From: CAYRQF01 sp964615845 | Lineage (GTDB): Bacteria; Patescibacteriota; Minisyncoccia; Phycocordibacterales; CSBR16-119 | Direction of reading: 5' to 3' | Assembly (NCBI GenBank): GCA_964615845.1 | Contig: CAZTRC010000004.1 | Coordinates: 1 to 45,223 of the forward strand | DNA length: 45,223 bases | Shown here: piece by piece, positions 1 through 7,256 of the stretch | Numbering within the stretch: the first letter of the stretch is position 1 | Layout: each line of letters starts with the position of its first letter | Translations under genes and position numbers: made by a program | The notes under the pieces: generated by a model | Database searches by the model: none | The model's input: only the letters and a program-made list of their open reading frames with translations | What the model was told of the DNA's origin: nothing

Positions 1-180
1 CGCTTTTGGCGCGCCTTGAAATTCATATTGATTATTGTTATTATCGTTGGGGCTTATTACGCCATTTTGCCTGTTTTTAGAGACGTTTTGGATACTTACC
101 ACAACTTCTCCTCGGGTGTCAGCGATATTCAGAACTTTCAATTCCCTTGGCAAAAAGACGCTTCGGCCGAAGCGCAATAA
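1..180 (+). CDS. C-terminal end of a membrane protein (partial)
   Basis: An open frame enters from the left edge and stops with TAA at 178-180, giving the last 59 residues of a protein. The visible part has a short basic stretch (RFWRALK), one strongly hydrophobic segment of about 20 residues (FILIIVIIVGAYYAILPVF) and a polar tail ending in SAEAQ. This fits a protein with a C-terminal membrane anchor and a short exposed tail. The family cannot be told from this piece. tRNA-Phe follows 7 bases downstream. Confidence 0.6.
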   Translation, partial: RFWRALKFILIIVIIVGAYYAILPVFRDVLDTYHNFSSGVSDIQNFQFPWQKDASAEAQ

Positions 181-187
181 TACCAAC

Positions 188-260
188 GCTCAGGTAGCTC
201 AGTTGGTAGAGCATTCCCCTGAAGAGGGAAGGGTCACCAGTTCGAACCTGGTCCTGAGCA
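188..260 (+). tRNA. tRNA-Phe (GAA)
   Basis: A full cloverleaf can be folded. Acceptor GCTCAGG pairs with CCTGAGC, the D arm is GCTC/GAGC, the anticodon stem TTCCC/GGGAA encloses loop CTGAAGA with anticodon GAA, and the T arm ACCAG/CTGGT encloses TTCGAAC. The discriminator is A and no CCA is encoded, so CCA must be added after transcription. It lies just behind a protein gene and is followed by a terminator hairpin. Confidence 0.97.
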
Positions 261-267
261 CAATAAC

Positions 268-297
268 AAAACAGCCTCGTCTGAGGCTGTTTTGTTT
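268..297 (+). terminator. Rho-independent terminator behind tRNA-Phe
   Basis: An 11-bp perfect stem (AAAACAGCCTC / GAGGCTGTTTT, loop GTCT) is followed by TTTGTTT-type sequence on the plus strand. The A-run on the left arm gives a U-run on the minus strand too, so it could also end the leftward valS-prsW-hsp20 transcript, whose last stop codon is at 296. Confidence 0.8.
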
Positions 298-787
298 ATC
301 TCGACTTTACTCTAACCTTCGTCCTGCGTTTCTTGTCAATCTTTGGCAAACGTAATATGACGAGACCGTTTTTTTCTGTCGCGATAGCGGTTTCGGGATC
401 GATTTCTTCCGGAAGCATAATGGTGCGGACAAATGATCCCCAATAAAGCTCGCGGTGGATATAGTCTCCTTGTTCGGCGAGCGCGCCTTCTTTCCGGGAG
501 CCCGCGATGACGACCATGTCACGCGCGATATCGATATCAAGGTCTTCCGGACGGACACCCGCGGCAAAAGCTTTGACCACGACTTCATCCGGCGTTTGGT
601 AAACGTCAACGGACAATTCGCTGGTCATCTCGTCTTCGGTGTCGCGCCACTCTGAGACTTCAGTCTCGACATCTTCCTCGGCCAAAGCCCTCGGTAGATC
701 ACCCTTGTCGTCAGAAACTTCGTCTTCGAGATCGCGAAGTGAAAGGCCTCCGGTTAATTTTTGAAAAAATGATCTTTTCTTAAACAT
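296..787 (-). CDS. Small heat shock protein, Hsp20/alpha-crystallin family
   Basis: The 163-residue product has an acidic, low-complexity N-terminal region (about 1-55) and then an alpha-crystallin domain (about 56-150). Landmarks are the beta strand beginning ELSVDVYQTPDEVVV, the GSFVRTIMLPEEID segment, and the conserved ATEKNGLVILRLPK near the end, which corresponds to the family A-x-x-x-n-G-v-L motif. The tail is basic (KKRRTKVRVKSR). Hsp20 proteins are ATP-independent holdases that bind unfolding proteins in oligomers. It is the last gene of a leftward group, starting one base after the prsW stop, so it is probably co-transcribed with valS and prsW. Confidence 0.9.
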   Translation of the reverse strand: MFKKRSFFQKLTGGLSLRDLEDEVSDDKGDLPRALAEEDVETEVSEWRDTEDEMTSELSVDVYQTPDEVVVKAFAAGVRPEDLDIDIARDMVVIAGSRKEGALAEQGDYIHRELYWGSFVRTIMLPEEIDPETAIATEKNGLVILRLPKIDKKRRTKVRVKSR

Positions 788-788
788 G

Positions 789-1469
789 TTACATTTTTCT
801 TAGTTGTTCAAAGAGGAGCAAAATGATAATTGTCACTCCCCATAAAAGGCTGAACACGCTGAACAATCCTTTATCGCTGTTAATTATAAGAAAATTAAAC
901 GTTGCATGCAAGGTAATTGCCCCCAGAATTCCAAATCCAAGGAAAACTTTTTTCAAGAACCAATGTTGATAGAAAGATAGGCCTAGTGCGATACCGATTA
1001 TGCCAGAAGAAATGGCATGAAGAAGCATGGCGCCGAGGAATCGGAAGTTACCGGTGAGTAAGCTGACGGTAGCATCGCCGACAGCGACTGGATCGATGAG
1101 GAATAGCGCATTTTCCATGGCAGCAAAGCCGAGCGCACCGGTGATGAGGTATATGGCGAAATCTACAGGTTCGTCAGCGCTTGAACTTTTGAGGGCGACG
1201 AAGAGGACGGCGCTGTATTTCACAATTTCTTCGACGGCGGCCCAGACAATCGTGAGCAAGCGATCGTCAAAAATTATTTTGTCGAAAAAGTTTTCAATTG
1301 GCAAGACGACAAAAACGCTGACCATGCCGATGAGGAAGGTGAGGAGGAGAAGACCTTTTGGTTCAGGTTTCTCGGTGTCTTCGCGAAGCCAAAACCATAG
1401 CCATAGGAGCGCTGGCACAATCCCTCCCAAGAGAGAAATTGCCGCAATTTTGAAATTTAAATCGGCCAC
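789..1469 (-). CDS. PrsW-family intramembrane metalloprotease-like protein
   Basis: The 226-residue polytopic membrane protein has about seven hydrophobic segments and the signature blocks of the PrsW/M82 (CPBP-like) family: AAVEEIVKY (paired Glu), GFAAMENALF (Glu-Asn), GAMLLHAISSG (His) and LHATFNFL (His). These residues are thought to form the metal site within the membrane. In Bacillus, PrsW cuts an anti-sigma factor; the substrate here is unknown. The start is GTG (1467-1469), overlapping the last 13 bases of valS, and hsp20 follows after one base. Stress-related co-expression with hsp20 is inference. Confidence 0.82.
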   Translation of the reverse strand: MADLNFKIAAISLLGGIVPALLWLWFWLREDTEKPEPKGLLLLTFLIGMVSVFVVLPIENFFDKIIFDDRLLTIVWAAVEEIVKYSAVLFVALKSSSADEPVDFAIYLITGALGFAAMENALFLIDPVAVGDATVSLLTGNFRFLGAMLLHAISSGIIGIALGLSFYQHWFLKKVFLGFGILGAITLHATFNFLIINSDKGLFSVFSLLWGVTIIILLLFEQLRKM

Positions 1470-3640
1470 GACTCAATTATAAGCAATTTTTTCGGTTTGT
1501 TGTCGTGGATAAGTTGCCAGATCTCTTCGGTCACGAATGGCATGAACGGGTGAAGTATCTTTAGGGACCTATGAAGCATGGTGTGGAGTGCCCTTTTTCG
1601 AGATTCTGCGAGAGCTCCAGCCAAGACGCCCTTGCTGTCTTCAAGAATTTTGTCGGCGAGGGTATCCCAGATGTAATGGTAAATTTTTTCTCCAGCAAGA
1701 TGCAGGCGCATATTCTCCATGTCGAGTGTGATGTCTTTTATTATGGCGCTTTGTTCGTCGAGGAGTTTCTGATCAGTTTCGGAAAGAGAGGCGTCCATGT
1801 TCGGCTGGTCTGCGTTTTGTAGAATAAATCGCGTGATGTTCCAAAGCTTGTTGGCGAAATTTTTATAGCCTTTGATTTTGTTTTCATCGATACGCATGTC
1901 TGTACCTGGAGCCGTGCCGACGATGAGCGCCATGCGGCCGGCATCTGCGCCGAATTTATTGGCGATGTCTATAGGATCAATGCCGTTACCTAGAGATTTT
2001 GAGAATTTTCGGCCTTGGGCGTCGCGGACGATACCGGTCAGGAAGACCGTGCGGAAGGGGATATCGTCAAGCACGTATCCAGTCATAAGCGTCATGCGGG
2101 CGATCCAGAAAAAGAGGATCTCATATGCTGGGACGATGACATTGGTCGGGTGGAATGTAGCGAGGTCTGGCGTTTTTTCTGGCCAGCCGAGAGTGGAGAA
2201 TGTCCATAGTGCAGAAGAAAACCAAGTGTCGAGAGTGTCGGGATCTTGGGCCCAATCTTCTCCAGGAGAATTATCACCAACGAATACTTCATCGCCTTTG
2301 TAATAAACTGGGATTCTGTGGCCGTACCAGATCTGGCGACTGATGCACCAATCGCGGAGGTTCTCTATCCAGTGGAAATAAGTCTTGTCGAAAAATTCTG
2401 GAAGGATGGCGATACGACCGTCTTTGACCGGATCACGTGTCAAGTCTTTCAGGGTTTTTCCATCCTTGCCTGGAATATCTTTGTTCACGGCGACGAACCA
2501 CTGGAGTTTCGGCAATGGTTCTATGATACCGCTCGTGCGTTCTGCGGTACCAACATTTTGTTTCGACGTTGTTTCGTTCTCGAGAAGTCCTTCTGACCGA
2601 AGCCATTCCACGATTATGTCGCGAGCCTCAGTCGTCTTTTTCCCAAGAATGCGTTCATCGCCGACAGACATTTTGGCGTATTCGTTTATAACTGGAATTA
2701 CAGGCAAATCATTTTTCTGCGCCATTTCCCAGTCGATCATGCTGTGTGCCGGCGTGACGCCGAGTGCACCAGTGCCGAAATCTTTCTCGACATTAACGTC
2801 CGCGATAATTTTAATCGACAATTTTACACCGCAAAAATCATCTACCACATAGGTCTGTCCTATGTATTTTTGGTATCGAACGTCGTCGGGGTGAACCGCG
2901 ACAGCCGTATCGCCGACTTTAGTCTCAGGACGAGTTGTCGAGATAGAAATAGGGAAGTCTTTTGAATATTTGAAAGTGTAAAGCTTGGCTTCGCGTTCTT
3001 CGTAAACTATTTCATCGTCGGAAATCGTCGTCTGACCTTTCGGATCCCAATTGACGATGCGATATCCGCGGTAAATGAGACCATCATCGTACATTTTTTT
3101 GAAAACGGTGTTGACGGCCAGGCTTCTTTTTTCATCGAGAGTGAAGGCTTCTCGCGACCAGTCGCACGAAGCCCCGAGCGTCTTTATCTGTGACACGATC
3201 GTGTCATGGCTTTCGGCGGCGAATTTCCTAACACGACTGAGGAGTTCTTCTCGTCCGAGATCGTGACGCGACAAACCTTCTTCTTTCTTTATGATTCCTT
3301 CGACTTTGGATTGAGTGGCGATAGCGGCGTGATCGGTCCCAGGAAGCCAAAGCGCGAGTTTGCCGCGCATCCTGTGGTAACGCACTAGAGTGTCTTGGAT
3401 AGTCGTACCGAGGGCGTGGCCCATATGGAGAACCCCGGTCACGTTCGGTGGCGGCATCATGATGGTGAAAGGCTCTGTTCGCGCTCGAAGACCTTGAGTA
3501 TCATCGAAGGGAGGCAAATTATCCGGATTGAAAAAGCCAGATGCTTCCCACATCTCGTAAATCCTTTTTTCTGTATTTTGGGGATTGTAGGCCGACAGGA
3601 AAGCTTCTGGGATGTCGGGGAATTTCTTTTCTTCTGACAT
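1457..3640 (-). CDS. valS: Valine--tRNA ligase
   Basis: The 727-residue class I synthetase charges tRNA-Val. It shows the HIGH-type motif as HMGH (residues 72-75, in PPPNVTGVLHMGHAL), the CP1 editing domain in the middle (TTRPETKVGDTAVAV ... GTGALGVTPAHS), and the KMSKS-type loop as KFSKSLG around residue 545. The protein ends soon after the anticodon-binding domain (FVTEEIWQLIHD) and lacks the C-terminal coiled-coil arm usual in bacterial ValRS of about 880-950 residues. Two repeat-related stretches lie in the gene: a half palindrome near residues 46-50 and a 19-base match to an intergenic palindrome (2847-2865). A TAAAAT box sits six bases before the ATG. It leads the valS-prsW-hsp20 operon. 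Confidence 0.96.
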   Translation of the reverse strand: MSEEKKFPDIPEAFLSAYNPQNTEKRIYEMWEASGFFNPDNLPPFDDTQGLRARTEPFTIMMPPPNVTGVLHMGHALGTTIQDTLVRYHRMRGKLALWLPGTDHAAIATQSKVEGIIKKEEGLSRHDLGREELLSRVRKFAAESHDTIVSQIKTLGASCDWSREAFTLDEKRSLAVNTVFKKMYDDGLIYRGYRIVNWDPKGQTTISDDEIVYEEREAKLYTFKYSKDFPISISTTRPETKVGDTAVAVHPDDVRYQKYIGQTYVVDDFCGVKLSIKIIADVNVEKDFGTGALGVTPAHSMIDWEMAQKNDLPVIPVINEYAKMSVGDERILGKKTTEARDIIVEWLRSEGLLENETTSKQNVGTAERTSGIIEPLPKLQWFVAVNKDIPGKDGKTLKDLTRDPVKDGRIAILPEFFDKTYFHWIENLRDWCISRQIWYGHRIPVYYKGDEVFVGDNSPGEDWAQDPDTLDTWFSSALWTFSTLGWPEKTPDLATFHPTNVIVPAYEILFFWIARMTLMTGYVLDDIPFRTVFLTGIVRDAQGRKFSKSLGNGIDPIDIANKFGADAGRMALIVGTAPGTDMRIDENKIKGYKNFANKLWNITRFILQNADQPNMDASLSETDQKLLDEQSAIIKDITLDMENMRLHLAGEKIYHYIWDTLADKILEDSKGVLAGALAESRKRALHTMLHRSLKILHPFMPFVTEEIWQLIHDNKPKKLLIIESWPI
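2847..2865. repeat. 19-base repeat in valS matching the intergenic palindrome at 29497
   Basis: The 19 bases acataggtctgtcctatgt occur here and, identically, at 29497-29515, where they form the right half of a 14-bp-stem palindrome. Here only a 6-bp palindrome (CATAGG/CCTATG) remains. On the valS strand it encodes YIGQTYV within the editing domain, at a place where other ValRS proteins have an IGKT-like segment, so it may be a converted or inserted copy. Confidence 0.5.
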
Positions 3641-3646
3641 CCCACG

Positions 3647-3652
3647 ATTTTA
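3647..3652 (-). promoter_or_regulatory. -10 box of valS, leaderless spacing
   Basis: On the minus strand TAAAAT is followed by six bases (cgtggg) and then the valS ATG. A start site about seven bases after the -10 box would fall on the start codon itself. No Shine-Dalgarno sequence is present. Confidence 0.5.
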
Positions 3653-3679
3653 TCATAAAAATCGGTTTTGGGAGGGGCT

Positions 3680-3708
3680 TTGACTCGGGGTATTAATTAT
3701 TGTAAAGT
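3680..3708 (+). promoter_or_regulatory. Candidate promoter of the aspartokinase-like gene
   Basis: TTGACT (3680-3685), a 17-base spacer and TAAAGT (3703-3708, preceded by TG) lie 36 bases before the start at 3745. The segment 3699-3715 (attgtaaagtctctaca) is repeated in reverse orientation at 5778-5794, just before tsaD, and its core TGTAAAGTC appears again at 5809-5817 before the next plus-strand gene. Confidence 0.5.
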
Positions 3709-3744
3709 CTCTACAAACCGAACGACACAATTAAATCCGATACC

Positions 3745-4851
3745 ATGAACACTTCACCTGGAGTACCCAAAGCCTTGAAATTCGGAGGAGGGGGCAACAA
3801 CGGCTCACTCTTGCACCTTGTCCGCATGGCCAAGACGTTGCAGGCCCAAAAGGAAGAGAATCCTGCGGTGTACACCATCGCGACTTTCTCGGCCTTCAGG
3901 TTCGTAACAGCGTATTTGCGCCAAGTTTACGATGAAGGTTTGGCCGCAGTCAGTCCTGTATATAAGGATGTTGTGCGCAACAAGCTCCGTAAGGTTTTTC
4001 ATGACCATCATCACATGCTTGATGGTTTGGTGCAGATCGAACGTTCTCATGGTTTGGTGTCCGAAGACGAGCTACCTTCTTTCAACGAGCGATTGGTGGT
4101 AGAGATCGACAAGGGTCATCAGGCCATAGGTCATCTTTCTGAACAGGCCGAGAGAGCCCTCGAACGTCTCTTCCAAGCGATCGAGAGGGGAGGTAGCGAT
4201 CAGCGTCACTCGATCAAGGCCGAACTCGAATCGTTCGGCGAGCGTCTGGCGACAGAAGGCGTCGTCCTACCACTCCTTCGCAGCTTGCCTGGACTTCCGG
4301 TCTTGCATGTTCCCGCCTTCAAGTTCATGAGGGCCGGGGTGTGCCGCGACCAGAAATTCACAGCGCCCTCGATTTTGTGGGAGGAGAGCTATCACGAGAT
4401 GCGAGGCCAACTCACGCATATCGCTGACAACAGCGGTTATCGCGGTAGTCCTATCCCTCAGGAGTCGATCATCCTCGTCACCGAAGGGTTCATCGCCCTC
4501 ACTCCGGATGGCGCGGTCGTGACGATCGGGACGGACAACAGCGACCAGACCAATGGTCTCATCGCCAAGGCGAGCTTTGATTGGTACTTCGACAGATTGG
4601 AAATGCCTCCGCCTATCGGTCTCAAGCCGACAAGCATCCTTTTCAAGCAGCTCGATCCCTCACATCTCTCGCCGCCGCCTATGACTTTCGACGAGCTTCG
4701 GAAGAGGCAGAGGGTTTTGGGTTCGCGGCTTGTGAGCCCTGATGCTATCAACGATGCCGAGAATTACGGCATGTGTATCGACGTCTACGACATCGAAAAA
4801 GGCACGGTGATTCGATTCGAGAATCCGGTAGTCGAGACGGTCGCGAAGTAG
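3745..4851 (+). CDS. Aspartokinase-like amino acid kinase family protein
   Basis: The 368-residue protein looks like a remote member of the amino acid kinase fold closest to aspartate kinase. Visible parallels are KFGGGGNNGS at residues 12-21 (aspartokinase KFGGTSVGS), ESFGERLA (S-x-GE-x-lS), VTEGFIALTPDGAVVTIGTDNSDQTNGLIA (family v-x-GFi..t.dG.ittLGRGGSDyTA) and MTFDELRKRQRVLGSRLVSPDAI (family lsy.Ea.el...Ga.vlhp.ai), then a GT-V strand. No ACT domains follow. Glycine-loop and GRGGSD positions are altered, so substrate and even activity are open. It is a single-gene unit with its own promoter and terminator, richer in G and C than its neighbours, and no lysine or threonine pathway genes are nearby. 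Function is inferred from motif order only. Confidence 0.6.
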   Translation: MNTSPGVPKALKFGGGGNNGSLLHLVRMAKTLQAQKEENPAVYTIATFSAFRFVTAYLRQVYDEGLAAVSPVYKDVVRNKLRKVFHDHHHMLDGLVQIERSHGLVSEDELPSFNERLVVEIDKGHQAIGHLSEQAERALERLFQAIERGGSDQRHSIKAELESFGERLATEGVVLPLLRSLPGLPVLHVPAFKFMRAGVCRDQKFTAPSILWEESYHEMRGQLTHIADNSGYRGSPIPQESIILVTEGFIALTPDGAVVTIGTDNSDQTNGLIAKASFDWYFDRLEMPPPIGLKPTSILFKQLDPSHLSPPPMTFDELRKRQRVLGSRLVSPDAINDAENYGMCIDVYDIEKGTVIRFENPVVETVAK

Positions 4852-4874
4852 CAGTTCTTTTACGCAGACATTCC

Positions 4875-4907
4875 AAAGCCCCCTACAATGGGGGCTTTGA
4901 CGCTTTT
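4875..4907 (+). terminator. Terminator of the aspartokinase-like gene
   Basis: A 9-bp stem AAAGCCCCC/GGGGGCTTT with loop tacaat is followed by tgacgctttt. It lies between the convergent aspartokinase-like gene and tsaD (stop at 4906). Confidence 0.75.
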
Positions 4908-5772
4908 AAAGACTCCAATTCGAGCTTGCTTTGATGTCGGTGATGAGCGGAATCGGTTTGCCACCCGTAATTCCAAAATATCCGGCCAGTGCGATCATGA
5001 TTGAATTGTCGCCGGAGAGGTGTTGGTCGGGGAGAAGGATTTGGAGGTCCGGGAAATTTTCCGACACCATTTTTTTCATTTCTCTTTTGATGAAAGTGTT
5101 GGCCGAGACTCCGCCACCGATGATGAGAGTCTCAATACCGAATTCTTCGATGGCGTTTTTGGTTTTCTTCAAGAGGACNNNNNNNNNNNNNNNNNNNNNN
5201 NNNNNNNNNNNNNNNNNNNNNNNNNNNNNNNNNNNNNNNNNNNNNNNNNNNNNNNNNNNNNNNNNNNNNNNNNNNNNNGTCGAGAGGATGTGACCTTCCA
5301 TGTGATTCACGGGCATAACCGGAATATTCCAGAAGAAACTCAAAGCCTTGGCGAAATTTATCCCAACCCAAAGCGCTGGCTCGAGTCCCGGACCGCTGGT
5401 GACGACGATGTAATCGATATCTGGTTTTTCGATAGACTCAAAAATCTTCCCGACTTCTTCGGCCATTCCCGTTTCGTGCGATAACAGATTTTCTAATCTA
5501 TTTCTCTCTTCCTGACCCATTGGCTTATTCGTACGAATGGGTAAATGTAGATTCGCAGACTTCAGATTCTCGATGAGAATCGGTGGCAAATTTTTCACAT
5601 GTTCGCGCTTGGCGAGCGACGGGAAAACGCCGCCGAATTCTTGGTGGAGTTCGATCTGAGAGCGGACGACGTTGGACAATATCTGCACTTTAGTGCCCGT
5701 TTCCGTTGGCCAAAATTCCAAAATGCTGATGGCTGTCTCGTCGCAGGATGTTTCTATAGCTAGGATTTTCAT
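4906..5772 (-). CDS. tsaD: tRNA threonylcarbamoyladenosine transferase TsaD (interrupted by a sequence gap)
   Basis: TsaD transfers the threonylcarbamoyl group to A37 of ANN-decoding tRNAs. The N-terminal part has ILAIETSCDETAISIL, GGVFPSLAKREHV, TSGPGLEPALWVGI and the metal-binding HMEGH. The C-terminal part has IIGGGVSANTFIKREM and the metal-site region LSGDN. An insertion of about 40 residues (around residues 70-115) precedes the SGPG motif compared with E. coli TsaD. The run of 100 N (5179-5278) removes the segment between HMEGHILS and the GGGVSAN block. That segment is about 110-130 residues in homologues, so the 34 X residues understate the missing part and the true gap is probably near 350 bases. 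The gene starts at ATG 5770-5772 behind a TGTAAAGT box. Confidence 0.93.
   Translation of the reverse strand: MKILAIETSCDETAISILEFWPTETGTKVQILSNVVRSQIELHQEFGGVFPSLAKREHVKNLPPILIENLKSANLHLPIRTNKPMGQEERNRLENLLSHETGMAEEVGKIFESIEKPDIDYIVVTSGPGLEPALWVGINFAKALSFFWNIPVMPVNHMEGHILSXXXXXXXXXXXXXXXXXXXXXXXXXXXXXXXXXXVLLKKTKNAIEEFGIETLIIGGGVSANTFIKREMKKMVSENFPDLQILLPDQHLSGDNSIMIALAGYFGITGGKPIPLITDIKASSNWSL
5179..5278. other. Assembly gap of exactly 100 N within tsaD
   Basis: One hundred N bases, the usual placeholder for a gap of unknown length. Comparison with the TsaD family indicates that the real missing sequence is longer, so coordinates to the right may be shifted from the true chromosome. Confidence 0.95.
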
Positions 5773-5777
5773 AAGAA

Positions 5778-5794
5778 TGTAGAGACTTTACAAT
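5778..5794 (-). promoter_or_regulatory. 17-base repeat with TGTAAAGT, candidate -10 region of tsaD
   Basis: Read on the minus strand this is attgtaaagtctctaca, identical to plus-strand 3699-3715. It ends five bases before the tsaD ATG. The TAAAGT box lies 12 bases before the start codon. The same core (TGTAAAGTC) occurs on the plus strand at 5809-5817, 21 bases before the adenylate-kinase-like gene, so it is probably a shared promoter or operator element. Confidence 0.5.
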
Positions 5795-5838
5795 TCTTTT
5801 GGTTTTCTGTAAAGTCAGGACAGATAAACCCCCGAACC

Positions 5839-6537
5839 ATGACACCAATTTCACTCGGCTCGGAAGAGTCGCATCAAGAGACCCTTGGCAACCTGGCCCG
5901 AGGCTACGTCGTCTTGATCACCGGTCAAACTGCTGCCGGCAAGGATACGCTGGCGCTCAATATCCTAGAGGCTTGCCCTCCGGAGTGTCGCCCAGGCGGC
6001 TTCATTAACACGGGCGATATTTTCGAGACCCGTATTCCCGAGTTTTCACCAGACATACGGGAGCGGCTGCGTGTGATCAAGGATTCCGGACGATTGCAGC
6101 ACCCGGGCATCGATTCCGCGCTTGTGACCGACGCGGTATTGTGTGGGTGGGAGAAGGACAGACTCCTTGTCATAGGAGGGTCGCCGTGCTCTGCTCGCGA
6201 AGCCAACTTTCTCCACTCGTTCATCGTGCGATTCCTCGACAAGAGGATCTTCCTGGTGCATCTCACGATCGATGAAGATCTGGCGATCGAACGCATCCTT
6301 CATCGCAACAAGCAAGAGGGGCTGGCTGGCGGGCCTCAGCGTACCGATACTCAGGACCTAGCCTCGATACGCAACAAGCTCGCGTATCACGAGAGCAAGG
6401 TCGTCCCCGCTGTCGATGAGATGGACAGAAAGGAGCGAGTGCAAATTGCCCGAATACATGTTGTAAGGGGCATGAGTCCGAAGGCCGTCTTCGGCAGGGT
6501 GATGGGTCTAGCGCCTATCTTCGAGAGGGCGCGCTGA
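5839..6537 (+). CDS. Adenylate-kinase-like P-loop nucleotide kinase
   Basis: The 232-residue protein has a Walker A loop GQTAAGKDT at residues 29-37, then INTGDIFETRI (like the adenylate kinase sTGDlfR segment), GRLQHPGIDSALVTDAV (like G-x-lvPd-x-iv), IGGSPCSAREANFL (like the GfPRt region), a DEDLAIERILHRNKQEG lid-type segment, and RTDTQDLASIRNKLAYHESKVVP (family R.DD...i..Rl..Y...t.P). It therefore resembles adenylate kinase in layout but keeps few of the exact residues, and may act on another nucleotide or be regulatory. It is a single-gene unit with a GC-rich terminator and no clear ribosome binding site. A TGTAAAGTC promoter-type box lies 21 bases upstream. Confidence 0.65.
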   Translation: MTPISLGSEESHQETLGNLARGYVVLITGQTAAGKDTLALNILEACPPECRPGGFINTGDIFETRIPEFSPDIRERLRVIKDSGRLQHPGIDSALVTDAVLCGWEKDRLLVIGGSPCSAREANFLHSFIVRFLDKRIFLVHLTIDEDLAIERILHRNKQEGLAGGPQRTDTQDLASIRNKLAYHESKVVPAVDEMDRKERVQIARIHVVRGMSPKAVFGRVMGLAPIFERAR

Positions 6538-6557
6538 ACATTTCATACGGAAGAAGG

Positions 6558-6584
6558 AGGGCCGGCCATGCGCCGGCCTTTCTG
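6558..6584 (+). terminator. Terminator of the adenylate-kinase-like gene
   Basis: A 7-bp GC stem GGCCGGC/GCCGGCC (loop catgc) is followed by tttctgtttt. Confidence 0.75.
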
Positions 6585-6627
6585 TTTTCGGACGAATTTG
6601 AAATACTTCAAAACTCATATCAAGTGT

Positions 6628-6633
6628 TAAAAT
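6628..6633 (+). promoter_or_regulatory. -10 box with leaderless spacing before the VTT-domain gene
   Basis: TAAAAT followed by six bases (aaaacg) and the ATG at 6640. No Shine-Dalgarno sequence. Confidence 0.4.
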
Positions 6634-6639
6634 AAAACG

Positions 6640-7197
6640 ATGAGAAAAAACAGGTCCCTTATTCAGAGATACAAAAACACTATCACGGTGCTCGTCATCA
6701 TCCTTGTGCTTTTTGTGCTACTCAACAATCCAGCAACAGCTCTCTGGCTCCGGAGTCTTGGCAACTTCGGACTAGCTGGAGCATTTGTGGCTGGAATATT
6801 TTTCGTCTCTTCTTTCACTGTCGCGATAGCCGGAGTCGGCCTATTCTTCATGGCGGAAACTATGAATCCTGTGACGCTTTCTCTAGTTGCTGGTCTCGGA
6901 GCAGTTGTGGGGGATTATCTGATATTCAGATTCATCAAAGACCGAGTGTTCGAAGAATTGAAACCTTTGTTTTTGAAAATTGGTGGTACTAGACTGCACA
7001 GGATTTTGAAATCTCCCCATTTCCATTGGCTCGCGAGCATCTTGGGGGCAATCATCATCGCGTCGCCATTTCCGGATGAGATAGGTATCGGGCTTATGGG
7101 TTTGTCGAGGATCAAAAATTGGCAGTTTCTCTTGCTTACATTCATTTTGAATTCAGTAGGCATTTATCTCCTCATAAGAACGGCCGCGCTTTTGTAG
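6640..7197 (+). CDS. DedA/VTT-domain-like integral membrane protein
   Basis: The 185-residue protein has a basic N-terminus (MRKNRSLIQRYKN) and about five hydrophobic segments. The order of features resembles small DedA/SNARE-associated (VTT) proteins: a long helix pair (FGLAGAFVAGIFFVSSFTVAIAG), a GLGAVVGDYLIFRFIKDR stretch (family G...GD...Y.iGr) and ASPFPDEIGIGLMGLSRI (family .iP.pde...i.aG). Such proteins are linked to lipid flipping and membrane homeostasis. It is a stand-alone gene; the TAAAAT box six bases before the ATG suggests its own leaderless transcript. Substrate is unknown. Confidence 0.65.
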   Translation: MRKNRSLIQRYKNTITVLVIILVLFVLLNNPATALWLRSLGNFGLAGAFVAGIFFVSSFTVAIAGVGLFFMAETMNPVTLSLVAGLGAVVGDYLIFRFIKDRVFEELKPLFLKIGGTRLHRILKSPHFHWLASILGAIIIASPFPDEIGIGLMGLSRIKNWQFLLLTFILNSVGIYLLIRTAALL

Positions 7198-7256
7198 AAT
7201 TGAATTTTATTTTGTTAACCTTCCAGGCGTTGTTGTTTGTATGATATCATTCATCC

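Noticed and set aside
5527..5540. Palindrome attcgtacgaat in tsaD
   Set aside because: Only 12 bases and no relatives seen; too short to separate from chance.
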